In this document: positions 48,111 through 59,490 of the stretch, piece by piece
How positions within the stretch are numbered: the stretch's first letter is position 1
Layout of the letters: each line of letters opens with the position of its first letter
Assembly: GCF_048544455.1 (NCBI RefSeq)
Contig: NC_133537.1
Coordinates: forward strand, 313,368,238 to 313,432,237
Length of the DNA stretch: 64,000 nt
Direction of reading: 5' to 3'
Origin: Silene latifolia
Taxonomy: Eukaryota; Streptophyta; Magnoliopsida; Caryophyllales; Caryophyllaceae
Notes under the pieces: model-generated
What the model saw: only the letters and a program-made list of their open reading frames with translations
Database searches by the model: none
Told to the model about the DNA's origin: nothing
Position numbers and translations under genes: made by a program

Positions 48111-48400
48111 CTCCCTAGCCTCGTGCTCGAAAGTGATGAAAGCTCTTTGACGAAACAGAAATGTGTAACGTCAATGGTATGCTTGACTCAATCGGGATTC
48201 GAAACGCGGGGATGAGAAAACTCACGCCGACGAAACGAACCAATTGGTCGAAAAACGTTAGGTTGTGGGACCGGACAAGGAAACCCGACCGTGACCATAA
48301 TATCAATTAATGCATTCCAACCAAGACCTCGTTCGAGTCTCACCATCTAGGGATCACAAAGATGTAAATGTCCTAGTTTTCCCCAGCGGAGTCGCCAATC
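48111..48400 (-). promoter_or_regulatory. Tat element B primer-binding site and partial leader
   Basis: The complement of TGGCGACTCCGCTGGGG is at 48381-48397. The leader matches 33311-33600 and then joins Gag mid-domain at about 48112, marking an internal deletion of the leader end and gag start. Confidence 0.85.
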
Positions 48401-50857
48401 TGTGGACATGGCACACCTACGTATGCCCAGCCGATCTGTGGACAATGGCAGCGGTCTTTTTTGAAAGCCACGCTCGGCGGCGTAAAGGTGCTTTCGGCCG
48501 GATCGTTTTAGATCGGTCGGTTTCGTCTCGGTAAGGGTCTCGAAATGATTAGAGATGTTCGGAGTCGCCACCAAGCATTTGTGGGATGCCTGGAACCCGT
48601 TCGAATTCCACTTTATACCTCGGCCAAATCGAAGCACAAAGCAGCGTTTGACATAGGTACTAAAGATAAGGAAATCGTCCCTCTTTAGCATCCTATCTCT
48701 AGAATGACTCTCGTACGCCCTGGATAAGGTCGTCCACTATCCAAAGTTTCTGAGTAAGAGGTGAAGGTACGTATAAGGAAGCCCTTTAATCAGACACCCA
48801 ATCCCGCCCGTGTTTAGCGGCCTCTACTGATCGATCTTGGTTGGTTGAATGCAAAAGTTGATAAAACGGTTTAAATGCATGAATGCGCATCCAATGATTT
48901 AAACCTAACATGTGAGAGCTTTCTAAGTCGGTTGATTTAATCCAAGTATCAATTATAAGATGTCGAGTTGGATTAATGGTTAATTTGCATGCAAGACGGA
49001 AATTAAACATCCATTTACCGTATTAGGTTTAGGGTGCATAACATGATCCATTTGTCTTAGTAAGACATTTTGCAAATATGGTTTTGAATAGTCATCTGAT
49101 CCGTCCTATATCCGGGTTGACCGGAGTCGAGATCGTCCTAGACTAATGCTGGAAGGGAACAGGCCCTGTACCAGATGGCTGTAAGAGGCGCGAGCCAGCC
49201 GGCGATGTAAGGGGCCTCCCTCTGGTTTTGAAAATGAGAAATGGGGAGCCTGTTTAGGCACTGGTTAGCCCACGGTTTATGTGCCGTGTTCTGACCTTTT
49301 AGAAAACGTTATAAAACGTGTTGAAAATGGGTATTTGAACCCGGTTTGATTTGAAAGGGTCGTTTAAACCGCATTTGTTGATTTGAAGAACTAGACTCGA
49401 ATAATCATCATTATTTGATAATATTCGGTGTCGGGTTCGATTTGACAAACTTGACATGAGTAGTTTTGAAAAATGATTATGGACTAATTGTTTTATGTCC
49501 ATTTGAATGTAATTAGTCGATACTCGTCATCGTACCCGGGTTAAAGTCCGACATGGTATGTAGAACCAAGGATGACTTTGTGTTGGTGACTAATATGTTT
49601 GTTTGAAAAATGTGAAGAAATGAAATAAAAGGCTTTAAAATACCTTCTAAATGTCATTAACCAAATATTATCACCGAAACACGGATTTAACCGTCATGGT
49701 ATGAAGAACCAAGGGTGAAAAATGCTTTATGGTTAGAACATGTGAATCGAAACAAAAAGGTTTCGAAAATACTTGAAATGGTAAAAACCGATTACAAATA
49801 TGAAAAATGGATTAAGGGAAATGACGAGAACAAACACGATTGATTTCTGGTCTGAATACCCCATTTAGGCGCGAGCCAGTTGGCGATCTAAGGGGCTTCT
49901 GCCTCAGACCAAAAATCAGTTTTGGCTCGTTTATTCCATGTTTTGGTTCATGTTATGCATGTTTTAGCATGTTAGAGTCATGAAACAAATGAAAACATAA
50001 TAAAAGAGGATTTTTACACCCTCATACTTACATGTTTGGCTATGGCGGGTGACCGACGTAAGTGTAATAACTCGTTTGATCGGAAAAAACTCGGTTTAAA
50101 ACCGTTTTGGTAAGTAAAGAGTGTTTTAAAAGTTTAGTGATGGTGTAGTGGTCGAAGTGGTCGGTCAAGTGGTTTAATGCACGATGACAGTACCAAACAA
50201 TGTGTAAGGCTCGTGTTTACGATCGGTAGGTCGTAAATACACGTCGGATTGTGACTTTAGAAGTCGAGTCGAGAATTTTAAGGGAGAAAAGAGGGGGACG
50301 GACACTCGCGTAACTCTCAAATGGGTGGCATTTGAGGGGTATTTATAAGAGAATGAGTGGTTGTTTTAGTTTTGAGCGACGTGGCCACCTGGGCTGCTCA
50401 AAGAGGCGCGAGCCACGTCGCGGGTCTTCGAGCTGTGTTGTCGCTTTCACAACAAACGCAATCATGATTTTTCTATCCTAGGATTTGTAGTCATATGTTT
50501 GGTACTTGACCATTCATAAATCCGGGAAATCTTAGCATAGAAGGTTTGAAATGTTTGTTTTTTGTGGTTGACTCGGTTTGACTCGTTGTTGGAGTCGGGA
50601 TTTGAATTTTTGAGTCGGTTTTTGGTCTGGTGTCGGTTTTGACTCTAGTTAGTGTCATTGCGACCCCGTCGTCGTGCATTAAACACTCCAGGTATTTTTG
50701 AAATGTTTTGAAATGTTTTATTTTCGAAATCGTTTTAAATTTTTCCGACGTAAAGTTGTACACAAACTGTCGATCAAACGTCGCGATTCCAAAGCATGTT
50801 GTAGTCCGATAATCATCGGGTGTTTGTTGGAGTCTCAGCAGATACCGGGTATCTACA
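48401..50857 (-). repeat. Tat element B LTR1 (5' LTR, 2457 bp)
   Basis: It is complete, TGTAGATACCC...GTCCACA on the minus strand, and bordered outside by the GCTAT duplication. It carries several GGCGCGAGCC blocks (49187, 49868 and 50405) and an AT-rich promoter area near 50340 (TATTTATAAGAG; TATTTATAGGAG in other copies). Confidence 0.93.
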
Positions 50858-50862
50858 GCTAT

Positions 50863-51979
50863 TCATAGTGAGGAGCCTCAAATTAAGGGATCGTTGAGTG
50901 AATTAGTTGAGGAAGTAGAAGATGAAGAGGTTGTTCACACTTTAGACAATGAGTGTTTTGATGATGGTTCCTATGATAAAGAGAATGATCTTGAGTTTGA
51001 AAACCCTCCTCCCCTTAATCTTGATACGAGCTACTCTTATAAAGAGTATTATTTTTGGGATGATGAGAAGGATGCTTATGTTTTCACCACACTTCCATGC
51101 CACTCCCCCGTTGTGCTATCTACCGACACCTTGTGCATTAGTGATGATGGTTTCTCGAGTAATAGTCATGTGGATGAGGAAAACTCCTCGGTCCTTAGTG
51201 GCATTGGTGAGGAGTTGTCGTGTGAGGAGCCATTGGGTAAAATTGTTGAAAAAGATGAACATGAGGGAAATAAGGTTGAGAAAGAGGTTGTTTCCACCTT
51301 TGACAACTCTTATTTTGACGGTCTATTTGATGAGGAAGATGATATGTGTGACTTGAAACCTTCTTTGGCCTTGCCATCCATTGAGATCCCTATTCACATT
51401 CCTTGTACCGAAGTTCACGACTTACACCTTGGAAACAACTCTTTGGTTCGTAGTAACTCTTGCCCGGAATTGACCTTTAAAGAATCGGGGGGTGAAGTGT
51501 TTGAGAAGAATGACCAAGAAGCAATGATTTTTGAGGTGGTTGGGATAGAAAAAGAGAAGATGAAGGCTCTTGAAGACATGATTTGGGAACCTCCAAAGCC
51601 TATGAAACTTGTAAGTGTGGGGGTCAAGGAAGATGCTAAAGAAGAAATGGAAAATGAGTTTGTAGAGGTATACCCCCTCAAGGAGGAACCGCCTCAAATT
51701 TGTTTTGAAAAGCCATCAAGCTTATCACCCAAAGAAGCTCATGAATTCCATCATTCTTACTTGGTTTTCACCAAGTCCATCCCATCATTCAAAGAACCTT
51801 ATCGTGACAGGAAACCGTTCCTTAGGCATGAAAAGTTGAAATATGTGTCTTGTGCACACTCGGTCCTTACTTATGCTTGCTATGTGGGTGATCTATACTA
51901 TGGTCATGCTTCTTGTTTTTGGGCTAGTGTGTATGACAAGTTACTAAGGGCGTTGCGTTGTTCCGCTCTTGATTCTTGA
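50863..51979 (+). pseudogene. Athila-like ORF, 3' part, acidic protein
   Basis: This is the in-frame continuation of the ORF begun at 31804; together the pieces are 1413 nt. The open part from 50894 codes 361 residues ending at TGA 51977-51979. The text is strongly acidic (VEEVEDEEVV, DEENDL-like runs), with no transmembrane segment or signal peptide, and ends in a conserved-looking Cys/aromatic region (YVSCAHSVLTYACYVGDLYYG, then KLLRALRCSALDS). No protease, RT or integrase motif is present. Function unknown. It could be a Gag-derived C-terminus or a captured gene. Confidence 0.6.
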
Positions 51980-52221
51980 AGAAGAAAAATGTTGAAAAGG
52001 CGTCGAGCAAACGACGAAAACCAAAAGCGCTTTACGGGAGGCAACCCCTACTCCTTTTATATTTCTTTCTTTCCCTTTGCATTTGTAGTACTGTTCTCCA
52101 CACTGAGGACAATGTGGAAACTAAGTGTGGGGGGAGGAGTTTGGTTGTAACATATGTAGTCTTTATTTAATGTTTTGATGCATATTTTTGAAAAAAAAAA
52201 CCAAAAAAAAAAAATGAAAAT

Positions 52222-52397
52222 CCCGGCTAGTTGAAAACCCACAAGGGTGGGCACCTAAGGCAAAATTGGGAAGGTGGCCGAGGACGGGATGAAAACCCGA
52301 AAGGGCATTCCGGGCAAAATGAAGAAATGAGTTGCGAGCCACCATGAGAGGTAAGGAAAAGTTAAGGTGAAAACCCGAAAAGGCGCCTTAAGCAAAA
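52222..52397 (+). repeat. three structured repeats after the Athila-like ORF
   Basis: Three units share the core GAAAACCC-(loop)-GGG followed by GCAAAAT, at about 52232, 52291 and 52370. Outer arms differ between units but pair within each: TTAAGGTG with CGCCTTAA, CGGGATG with CATTCCG, and TAGTTG with CACCTA (one mismatch). The inner stem CCC/GGG of unit 2 closes a GAAA loop. Confidence 0.55.
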
Positions 52398-52408
52398 TGA
52401 GGGATTTT

Positions 52409-52461
52409 CAACAACAACAACAACAACAACAACAAAAAAAAAAAAAAAAAAAAAAAAAAAA
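52409..52461 (+). repeat. (CAA)n and poly(A) microsatellite
   Basis: About eight CAA/ACA units run into roughly 28 A. It lies in the 3' untranslated part of the Athila-like element. Confidence 0.9.
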
Positions 52462-53049
52462 GGTCGAAAATTTGAAAATTTTAACACCAAAAAGATGGAG
52501 GGATAAGAAGGGAGTGATAAGGAGGGTCTTGGAAGGAGGTTAGGTCTAGGATTTAATTTATTTTGAGTCACAAGAACTTGTCCCAAATTGGTGGATTTTT
52601 GATTTGGCTACTTGTGTTGTTGATGCTTAATGGAGTTTGGCCGACCAAGTAGCACAATTTTCATATATGGAGTGATAAGGGGGTGTTATAAGTAGTGATG
52701 AGTTGTGATTGATAGGAGGATTTTGATGGGTCACTTTGCTATTGTCTTGGGATAAGACAAGAGTGACCATTATACTTCTTTGGTGATATAAGAAGGGTGG
52801 AGTTGCGTGATGTGTCGGAGTTGGAGTTGTGTCGTGTCTTGTGTGAGGGATGGTATAAGGAGGGTGAGTGAGTGAAGAGTGTGTGCAAAAACTTTGAGTC
52901 TAGATTTTCTTTTTAATCGGTGGATTGTTCAAGAGGGACACATAAGAAGGAAGAGGTAAGGGAAGAGTGATCGGATTCTCCTACACTCACTTGATGGACT
53001 TGTGTACCTCCCTACTTAGTCTTGAGTTTTACTTAGGACGAGTAAAGTC

Positions 53050-53065
53050 CAAGTGTGGGGGAATT
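53050..53065 (+). promoter_or_regulatory. Athila-like polypurine tract
   Basis: AAGTGTGGGGGAATT stands immediately before the TGATAGTGTC start of the right LTR. A similar AAGTGTGGGGGGAGG sits upstream at 52123-52139 and may be a second, internal tract. Confidence 0.75.
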
Positions 53066-55257
53066 TGATAGTGTCAAATAGGTATGTCAGCGGGCCGGGT
53101 ACAAGTGGGTACCGCCCCACACCCGCCCCAGTCGGGGCGGGGATGGGTAGAGCTTTGGCGGGTGGTGGGGCGGGTGCGGTTACGAAAATTGTACCCGCCA
53201 TGGGTCATGGGGCGGGGATGGATTTCGCATCTTACCCAGCTAATACCCGCCTAACCGCCAATCATTAAAAAAAATTAGTAGGATTATGATACTTTTATAA
53301 ATCGTATTTAGTTATAAATTAAGATATAATGATAATAATAGCTATTTTATAAAGTTTTTTACTAATTTATTTGGTTAAAAATTAAAATTATAAAGATAAA
53401 ATCAAAAAAATGAAAATTAATAATGATTAAACCAACTTTTACGAAAAAATTTATCGAATAAAATTATGGTCTAGCGGGTTAATGGGTAAGCGGGGCGGGT
53501 AAGGTTTTATATTTTTACCTGCTGGGGCGGGGATGGTTTTGGAAATTTGTACCCGCCACGGGTGGTGGGGCGGGGATGGGTACAAGTTTTTCTTGGTGGG
53601 TACGGGGGAGTTTATATCCACCACCGCCCCGCCCCAATGACATCCCTAGTGTCAAATTGTGACGAGTCAATAGGTTAATGTTATCACAATAAACATGCTT
53701 GATACCGGGTTTTAGTTGGACTTGTTGTAGTATATCGGTTTGCACTTTTGGTTGTAATTTTAGAGTCTTAGCTTTTAACTTACCAAGGCAAATAAGGAGA
53801 GTAAAAGGAAAGCCAATGGAATAAGTGCAAAATCAAGAGAAGCAAGCAAAAGGAAGAATTGAAGCCTTGACATGCACAAACAAGAGCCAAAATGAAGAAT
53901 TGAAAACTCGATTTCACAAGGGTCAACTTCAAACGAGTATATATCAAGTTCTAGACCTCGTATCGATGCAAGGCTAAGTTGAGGTGAAAGCTTGTGATCT
54001 TAGCTTTCCAATGGTATATCACACGCCTTATTTGTCCAAGAAACGAGGGAGATATGGCTCTCGCAAAAACGCGCTGCAAGGCTGAAATGCGCAGGCTGCG
54101 CTCCAACGCGCAGGCTCCGCTTTGTCTCGGGATTCACTAATTTGAAGACCCAATTTTGCCTTAACCTAATGCCAAGAGTCAAGGGTATAAATACCCACAT
54201 TATGAGATCTTAGAGGGGGACTCCTACTCTCATCAAAAGATGCTTGTTTTTAATCTTAAGCTTGTAATAATTAAGACAAGAACTCTCTCTAATTTTATGT
54301 TAATCTTTCTTCAATTTGTGGGTTGTAACAAGATTATGGAAGGCTAAATCCTTCCTTGCTTGGTGTAATTCATCCAAAGTCTCCAACTTTGGTATTGTAA
54401 GACTCTTTTAATCTCTTCTTATTTATCTATTGATCTTTCCTTATGCCTAATTCTTATGTTGAGTAGATGAATGTTAGAATTGATCACTCTTGCATCTTGT
54501 TTACCCAACTATTGCAAATTCTAGAGAAATAGTTTAATCTATCTAGGACTATTTGGAGCAAGCTTGTTGTATGTTGATTTGGTTTAAAGGATTCATGCAA
54601 TAAGTAGGAAATTTCATGTCTTTTCTCATTTGTATGGTTTAATCTTGTGAGAATTGATCCTAGCTTCTTATCTTGGCACAACTCTTAATGCTCATGTTTG
54701 ATTTGCACTCATGGTTTAATGAATTGTTGATTAAACTTGAAGGACATACATGGATGGTTTAATTTGTGTATGTTAACATCTTGATTTGAAAGTATTGGGT
54801 GGATAATAAGAGGAGAGTTATAAAAGAGTCAAACCTTACTATTGTTGGTTACTAAGGAAGGATTACACTAAGTCCTCTTTAATATTGAATTTTCTTGCTC
54901 ACCAAGTGTTTGTTATATTGCCTGTTAGAAAAAGATTGCAACTTTACTTTGTATTCATGTTACCAATCAACTCAAAACCCCCCCTTTGTCTATGTTCATT
55001 TATTGTTTGTCATTGTTAATAACCATTGTTTGTTTATAAACTTGTCATTAGAGTCTAAATTAGTAGTAGAGTTTAAGCTAAGTATTCAATAGTTTACAAT
55101 TCAAGTCTTTAGTTTAATAGTCCTTCTCTTGGGTTCGACCCTTACTTCCCTTTACTACTATTCTTAATTGCATAGTGTAGAGTCAAGTTTGGTTTTATAA
55201 ATTGTTAATTTGATAGGTTAATTCTAGTATTTAACGACCTAGTCTTTTCCTCTATCA
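53066..55257 (+). repeat. Athila-like 3' LTR with hAT insertion
   Basis: The LTR pieces are 53066-53078 and 53649-55257. They total 1614 bp after discounting one 8-bp duplication. The right end TATCA is followed by the CTTCC target copy. Confidence 0.92.
53079..53648. mobile_element. non-autonomous hAT element, 570 bp
   Basis: The 8-bp duplication GTGTCAAA is at 53071-53078 and 53649-53656. The terminal inverted repeats TAGGTATGTCA..GGGCCGGG and (reverse) TAGGGATGTCATTGGGGCGGG fit the hAT signature. Subterminal regions are rich in GGGGCGGGGATGG repeats on both sides, with an A/T-rich centre. No transposase. The other LTR (30056-30070) shows the empty site. Confidence 0.9.
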
Positions 55258-58200
55258 CTTCCTGATGGTTCGGTAGTACAAGCGTCCAAATTGGGGCGTG
55301 TGACTGTAACATCAAAAATCCACCTTGCTTCGGTTTTATTTGTGCCCCAATTGCGCTGTAATTTAATCTCGGCATCACAATTATGTGACGATTTGAATTG
55401 TGAATTTGTCACTAATGCGTGCTCATGTATTATACAGGACCGTGATACGGGGGAGATGATTGGCATGGGTGAGAGGCTGGATGGGCTATATTACTTACAA
55501 GGAGATAGTGCAACAGTGAATAAAGTTGGAAATGAGACGTCGTTAAGCTTGTGGCACAGCCGTTTGGGTCATCCGTCTGAGCTCATCGTTGAACTGCTTC
55601 CTTTCTTAAGTACTAATAAACAAACATTATCTAAACCATGTGAGGTTTTTCACCGTGCTAAACATATTCGTAGCAGTTTTCCTTTGAGTACTAATAAAAG
55701 TTTGCGTGCATTTGAATTAGTACACTGTGATTTGTGGGGCCCTATGACACTCCGTCTATGTCGGGTGCTCGATATTTTTTTACTCTTGTGGATGATTATT
55801 CGAGGGGGGTGTGGATTTATTTATTGACTAACAAAACCGAAGTGTCCAATAAATTTTTATTGTTTATCACAATGATTAAAAGGCAATTTTCAGCGGAAAT
55901 TAAAACTGTGAGGAGCGATAATGGGATAAAATTTCACACCCTCAAACCATATTTTGCAGACCATGGGATAATTTTTCAATCCTCATATGTGGGTACTCCT
56001 CAACAAAATGGGCGAGTTGAGCGTAAACACCAACATATATTAAATGTAGCCCGTGCATTGCGATTTCAGGCGGGATTGCCCATACAATTTTGGGGTGAGT
56101 GTGCGTTAGCTGCCGCGTTTGTCATAAACCGTACTCCCTCAACATTATTGAATGGGGTTACACCTTATGAGCTTTTATTCGGCAAACCTCCGAACTATGA
56201 CATAATACGAGTTTTTGGTTCCCTTTGCTTTGCTCATAATCAGCATGCCAAGGGTGACAAATTTGCTAGTAGGAGTCGAAAATGTGTTTTTATGGGTTAC
56301 CCAGCTGGCCAAAAGGGATGGTACATGTACGACCTCGACAAACAAATTTTTTTTGTGTCACGAGATGTGAAATTTTATGAGACACAGTTCCCCTATATTG
56401 AGGTCGACATTGGTGTGCAAACTGTCCAGGATCCTTCTACTTGTTCCTCGGGCGCACAACACGCCCCTGTTATTGAATGGGAAGACGAACAAAATGAGGT
56501 CGAGGCTGACAATGATGTCGACAATACAAGTACCCCAATCACTTCTCCAGGTTCGGCCGAGGTCTCTGAATTGCCTGAATCGTCCAGTGACTCGGACACG
56601 GCTGCCGAGACTCCTCCAGTTTTGGGTCGTCGTCATCGTACTAAATTCCGACCTAAATCTCTTCAAGACTATGTTGTTGAATTTTCTGATGATGATAGCA
56701 GCGACAATAGCCCATCTCACGCCTCACGTATCCATGTGCCATCCTCTTCCTCAGGTACTCCTTATCCTTTAGCTAATTATTTGTCTTGTTAACAATTCTC
56801 GCCTCCCTATCGTTCGTATTTGGCAGCCTTGATGAGTCACACCGAACCTCGCTCTTTCATAGAAGCTGCTAAACATGAAGGCTGGCGTGCGGCTATGCAA
56901 GCCGAAATGCAAGCCCTTATTGATAATGATACGTGGACCATGACCGAACTTTCTCCGGGTAAGAGAGCACTTGGCAGCAAATGGCTTTATAAAATCAAAT
57001 ATAAGTCCGACTCCACCATTGAACGATTGAAAGCAAGGTTGGTTGTTTTTGGGAACCATCAAACCGAAGGGGTGGATTATGATGAAACGTTTGCTCCTGT
57101 GGTAAAAATGACTACGGTCCGCACTTTTCTCTCTGTTGCAGCCACAAAGAAATGGTACATCCATCAGATGGATGTGCATAATGCCTTCCCCCACGGTGAT
57201 TTGGAGGAAGAGGTGTATATGCGGTTACCACCCGGGTTCAAGTCTTCGTCCCCGGGTCAGGTGTGTCGTTTGAAAAAATCGCTCTATGGGTTTAAACAAG
57301 CTCCACGATGTTGGTTTTCCAAACTCGGCCTAGCACTCAAGCAATATGGTTTCAAACAAAGTTACTACGACTACTCGTTATTTACCTATGTTCGAGACTC
57401 CATTTGCTTGAATGTTCTGGTGTATGTTGATGATCTCCTTGTCTCAGGTAATGACTTGCCTGCCCTAGTTGAGTTCAAAGGCTACTTGAACAAGTGTTTC
57501 CACATGAAGGATTTGGGTGACTTAAAGTATTTCTTAGGGCTCGAAGTGGCTCGTAATACCGATGGGATTTTTTTGTGTCAGCGGAAATACACTCTCGACA
57601 TTATCTCAGAAGTGGGTCTCCTCGGGTGTAAACCGGCTCCTACACCCCTGGACCAACACCATCAGTTGGGAAATTCTGACAGCCCAATACTTAGCAATCC
57701 GGAACCTTATAGGCGACTAGTGGGTCGTTTGGTATACCTCGCTGTGACTCGACCCGACCTTTCCTATACGGTTCATCTACTTTCTCAGTTTATGAGTGCC
57801 CCGCAACAAGATCATTGGCACGCGGCGTTGCGTACGGTACGTTACTTGAAGGGTACTCCGGGGCAGGGTATCATGTTATCTACTCAGTCCGAATTGCAGC
57901 TTACAGGGTGGTGTGATTCTGACTGGGAAAAATGCCCACTTTCCCGTCGATCAGTTACGGGGTGGTATGTATTTTTGGGCTCTTCTCCCGTATCCTGGAA
58001 AACCAAAAAGCAACCAACGGTCTCACTCTCGTCTGCTGAGGCTGAATATCGTGCTCTTCGAGCACTTACGTGTGAAATTACGTGGCTCAAAGGCCTGCTA
58101 CAAGACTTGGGCGTACCTCATCCTACGCCTGTTTCGGTGTTCAGTGATAGCAAGTTGGCTCTTCACATTGCTCAGAATCCGGTGTTTCATGAGCGTACCA

Positions 58201-58520
58201 AACATATCGAAATTGACTGTCACTATGTTCGTGATGCCATTCAATCCGGCCTTATAGCTCCTCCGTTCGTGTCTACTAAAGTGCAATTGGCGGATGTTCT
58301 CACTAAAGCACTCGGGGTTTCTCAATTTGTTTCGTTAATTAACAAGTTGGGCATTTTGAATCCGTATGCTCCAACTTGGGGGGGGGGGGGGGTAATAGAG
58401 TCATTAGTATGGTCTCGGTCTAGGCCTGCTACAAGGCCCGTCTGTTATGTAACCCTAAGAGTTCCTTGTAATATATATATTCTCGTAATATGGAATGAAA
58501 GATATACGATTGATTACTAA
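55258..58520 (+). pseudogene. Copia-2 integrase, RT and RNase H (two lesions)
   Basis: The frame resumes after the Athila-like insertion within the protease/integrase linker. The integrase zinc-finger start (LWHSRLGHPS) lies near 55551. A one-base deletion near 55738 (GGGGCCCTATG) shifts the frame from the 55291-55827 ORF to 55734-56792. The core has VRSDNGIKF and GTPQQNGRVERK. A TAA at 56790-56792 is in frame with the following segment 56820-58520. That segment has the RT phrases HQMDVHNAFPHGDLEEEVYM and VYVDDLLVSGN, and RNase H with SDSDWEKCP-like text and SLSSAEAEYRAL. The frame runs through the 15-G tract into the right LTR. Copia-2 cannot be translated whole. Confidence 0.92.
58378..58392 (+). 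promoter_or_regulatory. Copia-2 polypurine tract (15 G)
   Basis: A homopolymer of G follows CCAACTT and directly touches the TAATAGAG start of the right LTR. Such an extreme all-G tract is unusual; its exact length may be affected by sequencing slippage. Confidence 0.75.
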
Positions 58521-58528
58521 ACGTAACA
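58393..58528 (+). repeat. Copia-2 right LTR, intact (136 bp)
   Basis: It serves as the reference for the shattered left LTR and gives the empty sites of both Helitrons. It is followed by the TCCTT target copy. Confidence 0.93.
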
Positions 58529-58533
58529 TCCTT

Positions 58534-58957
58534 GCTTGCCTCATACTACGCCTAGCAAATAATCCAATCTAACAACGGAGTCAAACTCAACTTACAAAAT
58601 TTAGTTAACAGTTAAAACCGGCCTGGGCATATTAAACTCCGGTTCGAATACAACAATGCAATGAAACCACTAGGATGGGTTCAAATATTTGCATAAACAA
58701 GTTGATAATTAACTTATTCCGTTATGAGTTATGACACGTTTCTCCGAAATAGCTGGAGAGCAACATTATGCTCTGGTATGAATGACCAAGTCCTTACATT
58801 GTTTGGTTTGGTATATGCATATTACGTAATATACAAAAATGCACAATATAATATAAATGCAATAATAGACATATGCGCAATATATGGTATCAATATGGCA
58901 CATAACAAAAGCGACTAACCCAAAAGTTGTACAATCTTAAAAGTGATTTAGATATAA
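58534..58957. other. intergenic DNA, nothing recognised
   Basis: No ORF with support, no repeat structure and no RNA gene seen. It joins directly to 22190 in the ancestral sequence without Copia-2. Confidence 0.5.
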
Positions 58958-59487
58958 GACCATGTTTATAGGTAGGTCTTGCTAAGGTAGGTCTTGAATA
59001 AAGACAAAACTAAAACAAATAAAATAAAGGTAAAACAAATTAAAATGTTGGACCAGGTTTGTCAAACAAGGGCAAAACGTTCCAAGTTAGAACGCTTGGA
59101 CCGTGAGTTGGAACGCCCTGCTTGTGTAGGTACAAGGCAAGGTGGCAGCATGGGATTGGAGAGGGAGTTTTCTTGAATTAAAAAAAAAAAAGTTATCATC
59201 TTATAATGTAAAAAATCCTATTTAACTATAATTTACAAATTTGAAAAAGGAAAAAAATTATATCAATATTCATAATTTTTTATGTTCTACAAATGAAGAC
59301 CATATTTGATATATATTTGGATTTTTTTTTTTTTTAATCAATTATTTTTGAAGTAGGTTAAGATAGGGCTTGATAAAACGTTAAAAGTAAGAACTAGGGC
59401 TTAAAAGTAGGTTATAGAAAAGAAATAATATTTTAATACAAGAACTAGGGCTAACTAGGGCTACAAAACCTACTGATAAACATGGTC
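58958..59487. mobile_element. Tourist-like MITE (PIF/Harbinger type), 530 bp
   Basis: Terminal repeats GACCATGTTTATAGGTAGG and, inverted at the right end, GACCATGTTTATCAGTAGG, are flanked by TAA at 58955-58957 and 59488-59490. A 3-bp TAA/TTA target and a G-N-CC-TGTTT start are the Tourist hallmark. The interior is A/T-rich and contains diverged inner copies of the GTAGGTCTTG/CAAGAACTAGGGC arms. No transposase. Confidence 0.75.
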
Positions 59488-59490
59488 TAA

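Larger units (their letters stand above)
32100..50857 (-). mobile_element. Tat element B: three-LTR Ty3/gypsy retrotransposon
   Basis: The 5-bp duplication GCTAT lies at 32095-32099 and 50858-50862. On the minus strand the order is: LTR1 (50857-48401), primer-binding site and leader, truncated gag, pol, a 5.5-kb 3' region, polypurine tract, LTR2 (36054-33601), a second primer-binding site and leader (33600-32279), and a 179-bp remnant of LTR3 (32278-32100). Pol has protease, RT, RNase H, a second RNase H of archaeal type and integrase; the extra RNase H and the GACTGCCTACGTATCC motif of the 3' region mark the Tat lineage (Ogre/Retand group). All frames are damaged. Confidence 0.9.
30056..55257 (+). 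mobile_element. Athila-like non-autonomous LTR element, itself split by Tat element B
   Basis: The 5-bp duplication is CTTCC at 30051-30055 and 55258-55262. The LTRs are 1614 bp on both sides once a hAT insertion is removed from the right one, and run TGATAGTGTC...CTATCA. The internal region outside the Tat insertion (31670-32099 and 50858-53065) encodes one ORF and no protease, RT or integrase. Phrases after the ORF, GCGCTTTACGGGAGGCAACC and GAGGACAATGTGG with AAGTGTGGGGG, are typical of Athila-type 3' regions. It is therefore dependent on enzymes from another element. Confidence 0.88.
22196..58528 (+). mobile_element. Copia-2: short-LTR Ty1/copia element expanded by nested insertions
   Basis: The outer 5-bp duplication is TCCTT at 22191-22195 and 58529-58533. 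With the insertions removed, the left LTR is 136 bp, exactly as long as the intact right LTR (58393-58528). The primer-binding site (28756) is followed by a Gag-Pol frame in three open pieces, and a 15-G purine tract (58378-58392) abuts the right LTR. The integrase has 33 residues between its second Asp and Glu and the phrase GTPQQNGRVERKHQHILN, which with the very short LTRs suggests the Ale/Retrofit lineage. Nested cargo: two Helitrons in the left LTR and the Athila-like/Tat/hAT nest at 30056-55257. Confidence 0.93.

Noticed and set aside
50894..51979. Possible envelope-like protein of an Athila element
   Set aside because: No signal peptide, transmembrane segment or coiled-coil fusion region is visible, and the frame continues upstream into a Gag-like region.
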